Positions 34,336 to 42,470 of a DNA stretch of 43,475 nt are shown here, one piece after another. The notes beneath the pieces are model-generated. The model was given only the letters and a program-made list of their open reading frames with translations, ran no database searches and was not told where the DNA came from. The DNA comes from Streptomyces mayonensis (GTDB taxonomy: Bacteria > Actinomycetota > Actinomycetes > Streptomycetales > Streptomycetaceae), in the NCBI RefSeq assembly GCF_018982965.1, contig NZ_JACBYP010000068.1:1-43475 (forward strand), given 5' to 3'. Both the position numbers and the translations under genes were made by a program. Every line of letters starts with the position of its first letter. Positions within the stretch are counted from its first letter, which is position 1.

Positions 34336-35433
34336 TCAGCGGGGCTGGCCAAGTGCTGCCGCCGGCCGCAGGTTCTCCTCGAGTTCACCGCCCATGGCCG
34401 CGCAGGCCAGTGCCCGTCCCAGTCGAGGTGCCTGTTTGAACAGGTTGTGCCCGGCGGCGAAGAAGATTCTCTCGGCTTCCCAGACCGCCATGCCGTCCTC
34501 ACTCCACGGCAGGCTTGTCACCCAGCAGTTGAGGCGCTCCACGGGCTCGGGGTCAAGGCCGGGCAATGCGCGGGAGACGTACGCGCGGGCGCGGTCACTG
34601 AGTGCCGTCAAGGCTTCGGCGTCCGCGAAGCTGCCGTCCTCGCGCACCTCGACCGTTTGGCTGAGGCCCACCGCATACCGGCTGTTGCCCGGATAGGGGG
34701 CGGCGTAGACACCGACCTCGCCGAAGTCGCCGCTGCTGTCCTGCAGGCAGGCGACCCGTTCCGGGGGCGCTCCCCTGACCTGGAAGGTGAGACGGACGTG
34801 GGCTGCCGGCTGTACCGGCAGCGAAAGCCCCACGTTGCGCGCCAGCCGCGCGGTGCAAACGCCCGCGCACACCACGGCCGTCGCGTACTCTTCGCGGCCG
34901 ACGCTACTGACCACCTCCACCGTGCCGCGGCCCGTCGGATACAGCGAGATGACTTCGTCGGTGACCAGCGAGTCACCCAGCGCATCGGCCAGCCGCTCGA
35001 CCGCGGCACGGGTGCGGATGGCACCGCCGCCCTCATCGAGCATCGCGGGACCGCGGTAGTCGGCGAGCAGCGGCATGCGCGCGTGAAGCTCGGCGCTGTC
35101 CGCCGTGCGGGCCGGTATGCCGGCATCCTGCAGAATGCGCAGTCTCCCAGGAACGGTACTGCCCAGTGCGACCACTCCGTCCCGGGAGACCAGTTCGGCG
35201 CCCAACCGGTCGGCCCACTCGTCCCAAACGGCGCGGGCCTCCCGGGTGAATTCCACCAGGCGGGCGTCGTCGTGCGCGTGGCGGAATATGCGGGACTGGC
35301 CACCGGATTGCCCGTGGCCTGGAACGCCGCTCTCGTAGACCCGCACCGCCGTTCCGCGTTCAGCCAGTGCGTAGGCGGTGCAGAGTCCGACGATGCCGGC
35401 CCCGACCACGGCCACCTCTGGAACCTGGTCCAT
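34336..35433 (-). CDS. FAD-dependent oxidase of the sarcosine/N-methyltryptophan oxidase (DAO) type
   Basis: A 365-residue flavoprotein. The N-terminal dinucleotide fold VAVVGAGIVGLCTAYALAER is followed by the SRIFRHAHDD stretch (Arg/His typical of monomeric sarcosine oxidases), the FAD segment VVCAGVCTARL, and the C-terminal FFAAGHNLFKQAPRLGRA. Cys303 in LNCWVTSLPW sits where monomeric sarcosine oxidase carries the covalent flavin Cys. Such enzymes oxidise N-methyl or other secondary amines with O2; N-methyl substrates yield formaldehyde and H2O2. The exact amine is not deducible. Together with fdhA on the same element, a demethylation role is attractive (inference). Confidence 0.85.
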   Translation of the reverse strand: MDQVPEVAVVGAGIVGLCTAYALAERGTAVRVYESGVPGHGQSGGQSRIFRHAHDDARLVEFTREARAVWDEWADRLGAELVSRDGVVALGSTVPGRLRILQDAGIPARTADSAELHARMPLLADYRGPAMLDEGGGAIRTRAAVERLADALGDSLVTDEVISLYPTGRGTVEVVSSVGREEYATAVVCAGVCTARLARNVGLSLPVQPAAHVRLTFQVRGAPPERVACLQDSSGDFGEVGVYAAPYPGNSRYAVGLSQTVEVREDGSFADAEALTALSDRARAYVSRALPGLDPEPVERLNCWVTSLPWSEDGMAVWEAERIFFAAGHNLFKQAPRLGRALACAAMGGELEENLRPAAALGQPR

Positions 35434-36227
35434 TCGATCGCCTCACTTCGCGTCCCGGAGCTGTCCCCCTGCGGGCCAGGGACTAAGTTCATCTGTCGCC
35501 GCCGCGAACTGGTGGGTGACTGGACCCCATGAGCATTGCCAGTTCTACGTGACTCGGCGGCGCAACCCTGCCTCCTCCAGCCTCACACCGGTACGAAATA
35601 TGTCAACCGGTCACCTCGGACAACGATCGTGACCCACCGGCGGAGAGCCGCGGGTCGGACGTCCGGTCAAGGCACGGCAGGAGGGGTCTGAGCAGTACAT
35701 CAGCCGGCTGGCGATTCCGTCGCTGTCCAGACCAGCGGGCAGCAGGGGTTCCGCTCGGCCGAGATGTCGACCCGCCGGACGTGGTGACGGCAATCGGAGC
35801 GATGGGTGCGGGATGACCTTGCATCATGATCGGCCTGGCAGCTTCCGCAGCCAGGACATCCTGCACATCGGAGTCCAGGCTCATCGTGTCGTTCCCCGTG
35901 CTCTGGCCAGCCCGTACGGTGCGCGAGGGGGAGGCCCTTGCACGCCAGTCACCGGCCAGGCGAAGTCGTACATCAGGACGGGCAAACGACAGAGTTCAGG
36001 GCTACCGGCAGGACCAGTGCGGCCTCGGTGGCCTGGTCCGGTCCAGGGTGGGCGTGACATGCCGAGCCCCACGAGGCCCGGGGCGGCCAGGTGCCAAGTC
36101 GCCCACTCCCGGCCTACGCCTCGTCAGATCACTCAGGACGACGTCAAGCGGGCCATCGCGCGCTCTGCGCCCAGCTGGCGCGATCAAGGGCCAGCTATCG
36201 CGCTCAGTCACACCTCAGACGCTCCGA
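35434..36227. other. About 800 bp without a recognisable gene
   Basis: This right end of the element has only short frames (for example 35603-35884 minus) without recognisable protein, RBS or normal codon bias. It may include decayed genes. The terminal repeat begins at 36228. Confidence 0.5.
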
Positions 36228-36243
36228 GATCGAAAACAACTTC
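36228..36243 (-). repeat. Right terminal inverted repeat
   Basis: On the minus strand GAAGTTGTTTTCGATC. The adjacent target duplication TGA is at 36244-36246. Confidence 0.85.
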
Positions 36244-37615
36244 TGACGGCACGCGCCACGTGGTGGGCGCGGGCGACGTCCTGCGTCCAGACCGCCCCCG
36301 CCAGCCCGAAGCCGGTGGCGTTGGCGCGCGCGACGGCCTCGGCCTCGGTGTCGAAGGCGTCGGCCCCGACGACCGGGCCGAACACCTCGGTGGTCTCCAG
36401 CGGGTTGGCGCTGCTCACCCCGTCCAGCACCGTGGGCACCACCCAGCGGCCCGCGGCCAGCGGGGAGCCGGCGACGCTCTCGGGCAGGGCCGCGGCCGTC
36501 GCCCGCCGCGCACCGCTCTCGAGCCCCGCCTCGATCAGCGAGGTGACGGTCGAGAACTGCGGCTCGGTGATGATGGGGCCGATCTCGGTCGCGGGGTCCA
36601 GCGGGTCGCCCAGCCGCAGGCGGCCCGCACGCTCCGCCACCCGTGCCACGAACTCGTCGTGGACCGCCCGCTCCACCAGCAGCCGCGACCCGGCCACACA
36701 GGACTGCCCCGCCCCGGAGAACACGGCGGACACGGCGCCGTCCGCCGCCCGGTCCAGGTCCGCGTCGGCGAACACGATGTTGGCGCTCTTCCCGCCGAGT
36801 TCGAGGACCGTGGGGATCCCCGCCGCGGCCGCCGCGACCGCCACCCGGCGACCGGTCCCCACGGAACCGACGAAGGACACCTTCCCCACGCGGGAGTCGC
36901 CGGTGAGGGCGGCGCCGACGGTGGAGCCGAGGCCCGTGGCGACGTTGAAGACGCCGTCGGGAAGCCCCGCCCCGTGCGCCAGCTGGGCCAGCCGGAGCGT
37001 GGAGGCGGGGGTGAACTCGCTGGGCTTGACGACGACGGCGTTGCCCGCGGCGAGCGGTGCGGCGGAGTTCCAGCCCCCGGTGAACAGCGGCGCGTTCCAC
37101 GGGGTGACGGCGACTACGACGCCCCAGGGGACCCGCTCGGTGTAGGTGTGCCAGTTGCCGGGGACGGGAATCGTGTGGCCGAGCAGCTTGTCGGCCCAGC
37201 CCGCGTAGTAGCCGAACATCTCGGCGACCTTCGCCGCCTCGCCGCGGGTGTCCCGGATCGGCTTGCCGGTCGTGGCGGACTCCAGCGCCGCCAGCTCCTC
37301 TGCGTGCGCGGCGACGGTGCGCGAGACCTCCCGCAGGATCGCCGCCCGCTCGAAGGGGTCGGTGGCGGCCCACACCCCGGCTCCGCGCACCGAGCTCGCC
37401 AGCACCGCGTCGGCGCCCTCCCGCCCGGCGTCGGCGTAGTCGGTCACCTGCTCCGACGTGGCGGCGGACGACAGGGTCACGGTCTCGCCGCGGCCGGCGA
37501 CCACGCGCCCGTCGACGAACGAGCCGAGCCCCTGCGGGAAGTGGGCGGCCAGGACCGTGCGGGCCGTGGCGGCGCCGGACGTCGCGGCGCCGGTCGGAAA
37601 TGTCGTGCTGCTCAT
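36244..37615 (-). pseudogene. Aldehyde dehydrogenase, N-terminal part interrupted by the insertion
   Basis: About 457 ALDH codons from the ATG at 37615 (AAGGA ahead). It has VVVAVTPWNAPLF, LELGGKSANIVF with Glu272 as general base, and GAGQSCVAGSR with the catalytic Cys306, the normal 34-residue spacing. The cofactor domain and active site are therefore present. At HHVARAVR the frame enters the element, adds a few foreign residues (SCFRSRSV) and stops at 36215. The lost ~60 C-terminal residues form oligomer contacts and part of the active site, so the product is probably inactive. It starts 13 bp after the dehydrogenase gene at 37629 and belongs to that operon. Confidence 0.92.
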
Positions 37616-37628
37616 GCCGTTTCAGTCC

Positions 37629-38486
37629 TTAGGAGGTGAGGGTCGGTGCGACGGTGCGGGCTATTTCGGAGAAGTCGGCGGCCGGGCCGAGCTCGGCCAG
37701 CGCCTCCTGCCAGCGCTCGCCGGCCGCGGCCAGGAGCCGCGGGCGCTCGCCGCGGCGCTCGGCGGTCTCGACGGCCAGTGCGGCGTCACGAGCCATGAGC
37801 CCGAGGGCGAAGCCCGAGTCGTAGGTGCCGCTGAGGACCCAGTCCGGATACATGCTCGCGGAGGCCCTGCTGCCGCCCGAGGCACCGCTGATGCCGGCGG
37901 CCGCCGCGGCCGGGTCGACACCGTGGGCCCGCGCCTCGCCGACCGCGACCAGATTGACCGCGGCCAGCACGTTGTTGAGGAGCTTGACCACGTTGCCGGC
38001 GCCGGGACCGCCGAAGTGCCGGTACTGCCCGCCGGTGAGGTCGTCCAGGACGGGCCGTGCCGCGGCGAGGGCGTCCGCGGTGCCGCCGACGAAGGCGGTC
38101 AGGCGTCCGGCCTCCGCGCCGGTACGGCCTCCGGAGACGGGCGCGTCGATGAAGGACACGCCCTGTTCCGCCGCCAGGGCGGCACAGGCCGCCGACGTGT
38201 CCGGCTCCGAGGTCGTCGTGTCGACGACGGCGAGCGTGCCCGGCCGGGAGAGCAGGGCGGGCAGCGTCGACTCCACCACCCGGGCCGACGGCCACGACAG
38301 CACCACATGGGGCGTACCGGCGAGCAGGCCGACACTGTCGACGGTCTCCACGCCCGCCTCGCGGGCGGCGGACCGGGCGTCCGGGGAAGGGTCGAACCCG
38401 CGGACCTGCCGGCCCGCCCGGAGCAGGGCCGCCGCCATGGCACCCCCCATCGACCCGAGGCCGACCACGGCTGTGCACTTGCTCAT
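37629..38486 (-). CDS. NAD(P)-dependent beta-hydroxyacid dehydrogenase (HIBADH family)
   Basis: A 285-residue protein of the 3-hydroxyisobutyrate dehydrogenase/tartronate semialdehyde reductase family. It has the Rossmann start VVGLGSMGGAMAAALL, substrate motif DAPVSGGRTGAEAG, the catalytic Lys in GNVVKLLNN and the C-terminal helical domain. It interconverts a beta-hydroxyacid and its semialdehyde. The adjoining ALDH would oxidise the semialdehyde, and DUF3100 may transport the substrate. It is the first gene of the operon that runs through ALDH to DUF3100, with an AAGGAG site before the ATG at 38486. The specific substrate is unknown. Confidence 0.88.
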   Translation of the reverse strand: MSKCTAVVGLGSMGGAMAAALLRAGRQVRGFDPSPDARSAAREAGVETVDSVGLLAGTPHVVLSWPSARVVESTLPALLSRPGTLAVVDTTTSEPDTSAACAALAAEQGVSFIDAPVSGGRTGAEAGRLTAFVGGTADALAAARPVLDDLTGGQYRHFGGPGAGNVVKLLNNVLAAVNLVAVGEARAHGVDPAAAAAGISGASGGSRASASMYPDWVLSGTYDSGFALGLMARDAALAVETAERRGERPRLLAAAGERWQEALAELGPAADFSEIARTVAPTLTS

Positions 38487-38576
38487 CGAAACTCCTTGAG
38501 ACGCAGGGGAAAGGAGGCGCAGGGACAGGGGGAGAAGGCGGCCGCGGGGACAGCGGACGGAGAGGAAGAGCGAGGC

Positions 38577-38593
38577 GCGGGGCGGAGCCCCGC
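38577..38593 (-). terminator. Hairpin after the RpiR gene
   Basis: GCGGGGC pairs with GCCCCGC around a 3-base loop, 24 bp after the regulator's stop codon. It should separate it from the dehydrogenase operon. Confidence 0.6.
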
Positions 38594-38617
38594 CTGCCCC
38601 CATCCGGCCCCCGGCCC

Positions 38618-39505
38618 TCAGTCGAGATAGATGTCCAGGTCCCGCCAGAGCTGCTGGGTGCGACGGATCGCGGCGCGGCTGCGCTCCGGCTGTGCCTCCT
38701 GCATGCCGGCCAGCAGCCCGTACACCACCGAGGTCGCGGCGGTGACGGACTGGAAGAACGAGATGCCCTCCGACGGCACGATCAGCAGGTGGTCGGCGAT
38801 CGAGGTGGCCAGCCGTCCGCGGCGCATGTCGGTGATCGCGACCACCGTGGCGCCCGCCTCGCGGGCGGCCGCCGCGGCGGCGATGACCTGTTTCGTGGAG
38901 CGCCACATGTTGACGACCACGAGCACGTCGCCCGGGCCGACGGTGTTCACCGCCGTGGCCAGGTGCACTCCGGCCCGGTTCTCCAGCGTGACGGGATAGC
39001 CCAGCGTCGAACCGAGGTGCGCCATGACGCCGGCGGGCCCCGCGAAGGAACCGACACCGACCACGAGAATGGACCGGGCCCCGGCCAGCGCGTCGATCGC
39101 CGCCCGGGCCTCGGCCGCGGAGTTGCTCTCCAGGGTCTGGCGGAGGTTCTCGACGTCGTGCGTCAGGGCGTCGTGCAGGGGGCTGCGGTGCTCACCGTGC
39201 TCGGTGAGGGTGTCCTCGGTGGAGATCTGCACCAGGTAGCGCGCCCGCAGCTCCCGCTGCAGGTCGGGCCAGCCCCGGTATCCCAGGGCCTGCGCCGCCC
39301 GGACGACCGTCGAACTGTTCACGTCCGCCCGCTCCGCGATCTGGGCGATCTCCGCGTACGAGGCCAGCTGCGGGTTGCGGACGATGACGTCGACGACCCT
39401 GGCCTGCGCCTTGGACAGCGCCACGTCGGGCAGGGCGTCGCCGAGCCACCGGCGGTCGGCGTCCTCGGAGCCGCGGCCCTGCTCGGGATGCGTGTCTGTG
39501 GGCAT
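38618..39505 (-). CDS. MurR/RpiR family transcriptional regulator
   Basis: A 295-residue regulator with an N-terminal HTH_6 domain (SYAEIAQIAERADVNSSTVV followed by RAAQALGYRGWPDLQ) and a C-terminal SIS domain (ILVVGVGSFAGPAGVMAHLG, then VLVVVNMWRSTKQVIAAAAA with AREAGATVVAITD). SIS domains in this family bind sugar phosphates or related ligands. It lies directly upstream of, and on the same strand as, the dehydrogenase-ALDH-DUF3100 operon, so it probably controls it. A GCAATC-TG-GATTGC palindrome 58 bp before its start is a candidate autoregulatory site. ATG at 39505; the long frame upstream has no similarity. Confidence 0.9.
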   Translation of the reverse strand: MPTDTHPEQGRGSEDADRRWLGDALPDVALSKAQARVVDVIVRNPQLASYAEIAQIAERADVNSSTVVRAAQALGYRGWPDLQRELRARYLVQISTEDTLTEHGEHRSPLHDALTHDVENLRQTLESNSAAEARAAIDALAGARSILVVGVGSFAGPAGVMAHLGSTLGYPVTLENRAGVHLATAVNTVGPGDVLVVVNMWRSTKQVIAAAAAAREAGATVVAITDMRRGRLATSIADHLLIVPSEGISFFQSVTAATSVVYGLLAGMQEAQPERSRAAIRRTQQLWRDLDIYLD

Positions 39506-39562
39506 GGGGGTGCCTTCCGTGAGGACGGACGCGGTGCAAGCGCGGTTGCAGAACCGTACATG

Positions 39563-39576
39563 GCAATCTGGATTGC
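39563..39576. promoter_or_regulatory. RpiR candidate operator
   Basis: GCAATC-TG-GATTGC is a perfect 6+6 inverted repeat in an unusually AT-rich stretch (39561-39582) upstream of the RpiR gene. Confidence 0.55.
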
Positions 39577-39749
39577 GAAAACCCTCTGTGCGCCGGCCCC
39601 GCGGGGCCGCCCCTCCGGGCGAGCACCTGACGCCGGCCGGTGACCGGTCCGCCCGGTTTGTTTGAGTGCCCGGTGTCGGGACACGCGGTCGATGAGTGCC
39701 GCCTGCTCCAGGACACGGGCGGCGGACGGAGGAGACCAGGAGGCCAGGA

Positions 39750-40676
39750 GTGCAGAGCAACGAGTCGGGCCGCGGACCGCTCGATCGCCCGGCGATGCCC
39801 CAGGAGGAGGCGGAGCTCGCTCCGCCCTACCGTTTCGAGCGCCAGCGGCGCCCGGGAGTCGAGACGCGCATGCGGACGCGCCCCCGCTACCTCGCCCCTC
39901 ACTACAGGGGCTCGGGGAAACTCGAGGGGAAGGTCGCGCTCGTCACGGGCGGCGACTCCGGCATCGGACGCTCGGTCGCCGTCCTCTACGCCCGGGAGGG
40001 CGCCGACGTCGCCGTCGTGTACCTGCCCGAGGAGCAGGAGGACGCCGAGGAGGCCCGGGAGGCGGTGGAGAAGGAGGGCCGCCGGTGCCTGCTCCTGCCG
40101 GGGGACCTGTGCGACCCGTCGTTCTGCCGGACCGTCGTGGAGCGTACGGTCGACGAACTCGGCGGACTGAACGTGCTGGTGAGCAACGCCGCGTACCTCA
40201 ACAGCCAGAACAGCCTGTCGGACCTGACGGCGGAGGACTTCGACCGGGTCTTCAAGACCAACGTCTACGCCTACTTCCACCTGGTGATGGCGTCGTTGCC
40301 GCACCTGAGCCACGGCGACGCCGTCATCGCCACGGCCTCCGAGGAGGGGCTCAAGGGCAGCGCCATGATGATGGACTACGCGGCGTCCAAGGCGGCCGTG
40401 GTGACCTTCACCAAGTCCATCGCCTCCCACCTGGCCGAACGGGGGGTCCGTGCGAACGTGGTCTCCCCGGGGCCCACTTGGACGGTGCTCAACCTCGCCG
40501 GGCAGCGCTTCCCGGACGACTACCTGACCGACCTCGGCAGCTCCTCCCCGATGGGCCGGGTCGCCCAGCCGGAGGAGGTGGCCCCCGCCTACGTGTACCT
40601 GGCCTCCGACGCGGACTCCAGCTTCACCGTCGGCGAGGTCATCGCCGTCACGGGCGGTCTGACGGACACCCGCTGA
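39750..40676 (+). CDS. Short-chain dehydrogenase/reductase with N-terminal extension
   Basis: A 308-residue SDR. After a ~45-residue lead containing QRRPGVETRMRTRPRY comes the NAD(P) loop VTGGDSGIGRS, the VSNAAY motif, a Ser in ATASEEG and the catalytic Tyr210/Lys214 (YAASK), ending with ITVTGG-like VIAVTGGLTD. The extension and SNAA motif match the YhdF/YhxC-type general-stress SDRs, which have glucose dehydrogenase-like relatives. The GTG at 39750 has AGGAGG 6 bases ahead. It is divergent from the RpiR gene. The substrate is unknown. Confidence 0.88.
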   Translation: MQSNESGRGPLDRPAMPQEEAELAPPYRFERQRRPGVETRMRTRPRYLAPHYRGSGKLEGKVALVTGGDSGIGRSVAVLYAREGADVAVVYLPEEQEDAEEAREAVEKEGRRCLLLPGDLCDPSFCRTVVERTVDELGGLNVLVSNAAYLNSQNSLSDLTAEDFDRVFKTNVYAYFHLVMASLPHLSHGDAVIATASEEGLKGSAMMMDYAASKAAVVTFTKSIASHLAERGVRANVVSPGPTWTVLNLAGQRFPDDYLTDLGSSSPMGRVAQPEEVAPAYVYLASDADSSFTVGEVIAVTGGLTDTR

Positions 40677-40694
40677 CCGCGGCACCTGGCCGGC

Positions 40695-40972
40695 ATGCCC
40701 GACATGGGAACCGGCATGGGTCTGTCGACGACACCCTCCACCGACGCCGTCACCAGCTCGCTGCCCCGCGCCGAGCAAAACGTCGCCTCTCCGCGCTCAA
40801 CGACGTCACCCGCGGGCTCGGCACCGCCCTCGGCGGCACCATGCTCGGCGCGCTCCTGGCAGGCGGCTACCGCAGCGCCATCGGCGGCAGGCCCGACGGG
40901 GCGGCGGACACCGCTCGCGAACCGCGGCTCGGAGAAGCGGGACCTGAGAAGGGGGAGCGAGGAGGGTCGTGA
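40695..40972 (+). pseudogene. C-terminal remnant of a DHA2-type MFS exporter, frameshifted
   Basis: First frame: GMGLSTTPSTDAVTSSLPRA with EQNVA. Second frame: SALNDVTRGLGTALGGTMLG with ALLAGGYRSAI. Together they give the typical segment of EmrB/QacA-like exporters (P-x-x-D-A-x-x-x-x-L-P ... N-D-x-x-R-x-L-G-x-A-L-G). A 2-base excess (CTCT for CT) near 40790 shifts the frame, and the N-terminal ~400 residues are missing. Confidence 0.75.
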
Positions 40973-41144
40973 GAGAGGCGTGTATTGGTCTGGGCCGGGC
41001 CTCACCCGCCCTCGTAGTCTCTTCGGTGGCCGGCGGCACGACCAATCCCCCACCCGAGTTGTGAGCCGGCTCGGGCGGCGTCCCTCCACCCCGCCCCGAG
41101 CAGCCGGGTGAACTCCCCCCACTCACCGCCTCCGGGAGGCCTTG

Positions 41145-42278
41145 GTGAAAGTTCGCAGCAGAGCGTCGGCGATCACCGGCGCGCTGATACTCGCAGGATC
41201 CCTGGCCGTCGCCACGGCGTCCGCCGAACCCACGACCCGTCGGGGCGCGGCGCAGATCGCCCTGACGGAAGTGGCCAGTGCCGAGAACCCGACGGCCGGG
41301 GCCGCGGGGCCGGGAGCCACGGTCTGGATCGCCGAACGCGCGGGCACGGTACGGGTCCTGGCGGACGACGGACTCGGCGACCCCGTACTCGACATCTCGG
41401 ACGAGACCACGACGGACGGCGAACGGGGCCTGCTCGGCCTCACGTTCGACGAGGACTTCGCACACCTCTACCTCTCCTACACCGGCCTCGACGGCACCAG
41501 CACGATCGACGAGTTCGCCGTTCAGGACGGGACGGTGCAGCAGGACACCAGGCGGACCGTCCTGACCCAGGAACAGCCCGAGTCCAATCACAACGGCGGC
41601 GACATCGCATTCGGCCCCGACGGCCACCTCTACGTCGCGTTCGGCGACGGAGGAGGAGGCGGCGATCCCGAGGGCAACGGTCAGAAACTCGACACCCTGC
41701 TCGGCAAGCTGCTGCGCATCGACCCGCAGGGAGCAGAGCCGTACGCGATCCCCGAGGACAACCCCTTCGCCGGCGACCCGGACGCCAGGGGCGAGATCTG
41801 GTCGTACGGGCTGCGCAACCCGTGGCGGTTCTCCTTCGACGCCGGATCGGGCGACCTGCTCATCGGCGACGTCGGCCAGAGCGACTGGGAGGAGATCGAC
41901 TGGGCGCCCGCCGACAGCAAGGGCGGGGAGAACTACGGCTGGTCCCGGATGGAGGGCAATCACCCCTTCGGCGGCGGCAGCGAGCCCGAGAACCACGTCC
42001 CGCCGGTACACGAGTACGACCGCACCGGCCCGGGCTGCTCGGTCACCGGCGGGTACGTCTACCGCGGGAAGGCCGTCGGGGACCTCGTGGGACAGTACGT
42101 GTACAGCGACTACTGCGACGGCACGCTGCGCTCCCTGGAGATCGACAACGGCGAAGTGACCGGCGAGAACGACCTCGGCGTGAACGGCGGCCAGGTGGTG
42201 TCCTTCGCCCAGGACGCCGACGGCGAACTGTACGTCCTCGCCTCCGACGGCACGGTCTTCCGCATCGGCCCGGCGTGA
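41145..42278 (+). CDS. Secreted PQQ-dependent sugar dehydrogenase (soluble GDH-like)
   Basis: A 377-residue exported protein: signal peptide with ALILAGSLAVATASAEP, then the six-bladed beta-propeller of the GSDH family. Signature blocks are ERGLLGLTFDEDF, ESNHNGGDIAFGPDG with the catalytic His, LLRIDP, YGLRNPWRFSFD with the Arg that contacts PQQ, and DVGQSDWEEI. It would oxidise sugars such as aldoses at the cell surface, or act as a related propeller enzyme. GTG at 41145 was preferred to TTG 41142 because GGGAGG is 5 bases ahead. It is followed by a terminator. Confidence 0.88.
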   Translation: MKVRSRASAITGALILAGSLAVATASAEPTTRRGAAQIALTEVASAENPTAGAAGPGATVWIAERAGTVRVLADDGLGDPVLDISDETTTDGERGLLGLTFDEDFAHLYLSYTGLDGTSTIDEFAVQDGTVQQDTRRTVLTQEQPESNHNGGDIAFGPDGHLYVAFGDGGGGGDPEGNGQKLDTLLGKLLRIDPQGAEPYAIPEDNPFAGDPDARGEIWSYGLRNPWRFSFDAGSGDLLIGDVGQSDWEEIDWAPADSKGGENYGWSRMEGNHPFGGGSEPENHVPPVHEYDRTGPGCSVTGGYVYRGKAVGDLVGQYVYSDYCDGTLRSLEIDNGEVTGENDLGVNGGQVVSFAQDADGELYVLASDGTVFRIGPA

Positions 42279-42304
42279 CCGCGGCAGCCGGCTGACCGTC
42301 ACCG

Positions 42305-42339
42305 CGGCCCCCTCTCGGCTTCCGTTGCGGTGGGGGCCG
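42305..42339 (+). terminator. Hairpin after the sugar dehydrogenase gene
   Basis: CGGCCCCC (42305-42312) pairs with GGGGGCCG (42332-42339), 26 bp after the stop codon. Confidence 0.6.
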
Positions 42340-42470
42340 TGCGTCTCCGGCATGACCGGTGCACGGCCCGAGGATCTCGGGCACGGGCCTGTTGCACCGC
42401 GCCGCCGCCCGCCCGATATCTTGACGGAGCACGGCTCACGAGGGCCGCCGCAGGAACGGGAGGTCGTGCC

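Larger units (their letters stand above)
25167..36243. mobile_element. 11,077-bp inserted element inside an ALDH gene
   Basis: The ends are GTAGCTGTTTCCGATC (25167-25182) and, on the minus strand, GAAGTTGTTTTCGATC (36243-36228): inverted repeats matching at 13 of 16 positions and aligned from the very first base. The outside bases are TGA at both sides (25164-25166 and 36244-36246), a 3-bp target duplication. Deleting the element plus one TGA rebuilds the codons GTC AGG GCC and a continuous ALDH reading frame. An IS5-family transposase lies inside; some IS5 groups make 3-bp TNA duplications, which would fit, but I cannot show that it moved the element. The base composition inside is visibly less G/C-saturated than outside. 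Confidence 0.88.

Noticed and set aside
35603..35884. Possible small gene on the minus strand (93 codons)
   Set aside because: No ribosome site, no recognisable fold, poor codon bias. Kept as unexplained DNA.
25163..36247. 4-bp TCAG as the target duplication of the 11-kb element
   Set aside because: TCAG is shared at both edges, but then the inverted repeats are shifted by one base against each other. With 3-bp TCA the repeats align from their first base.
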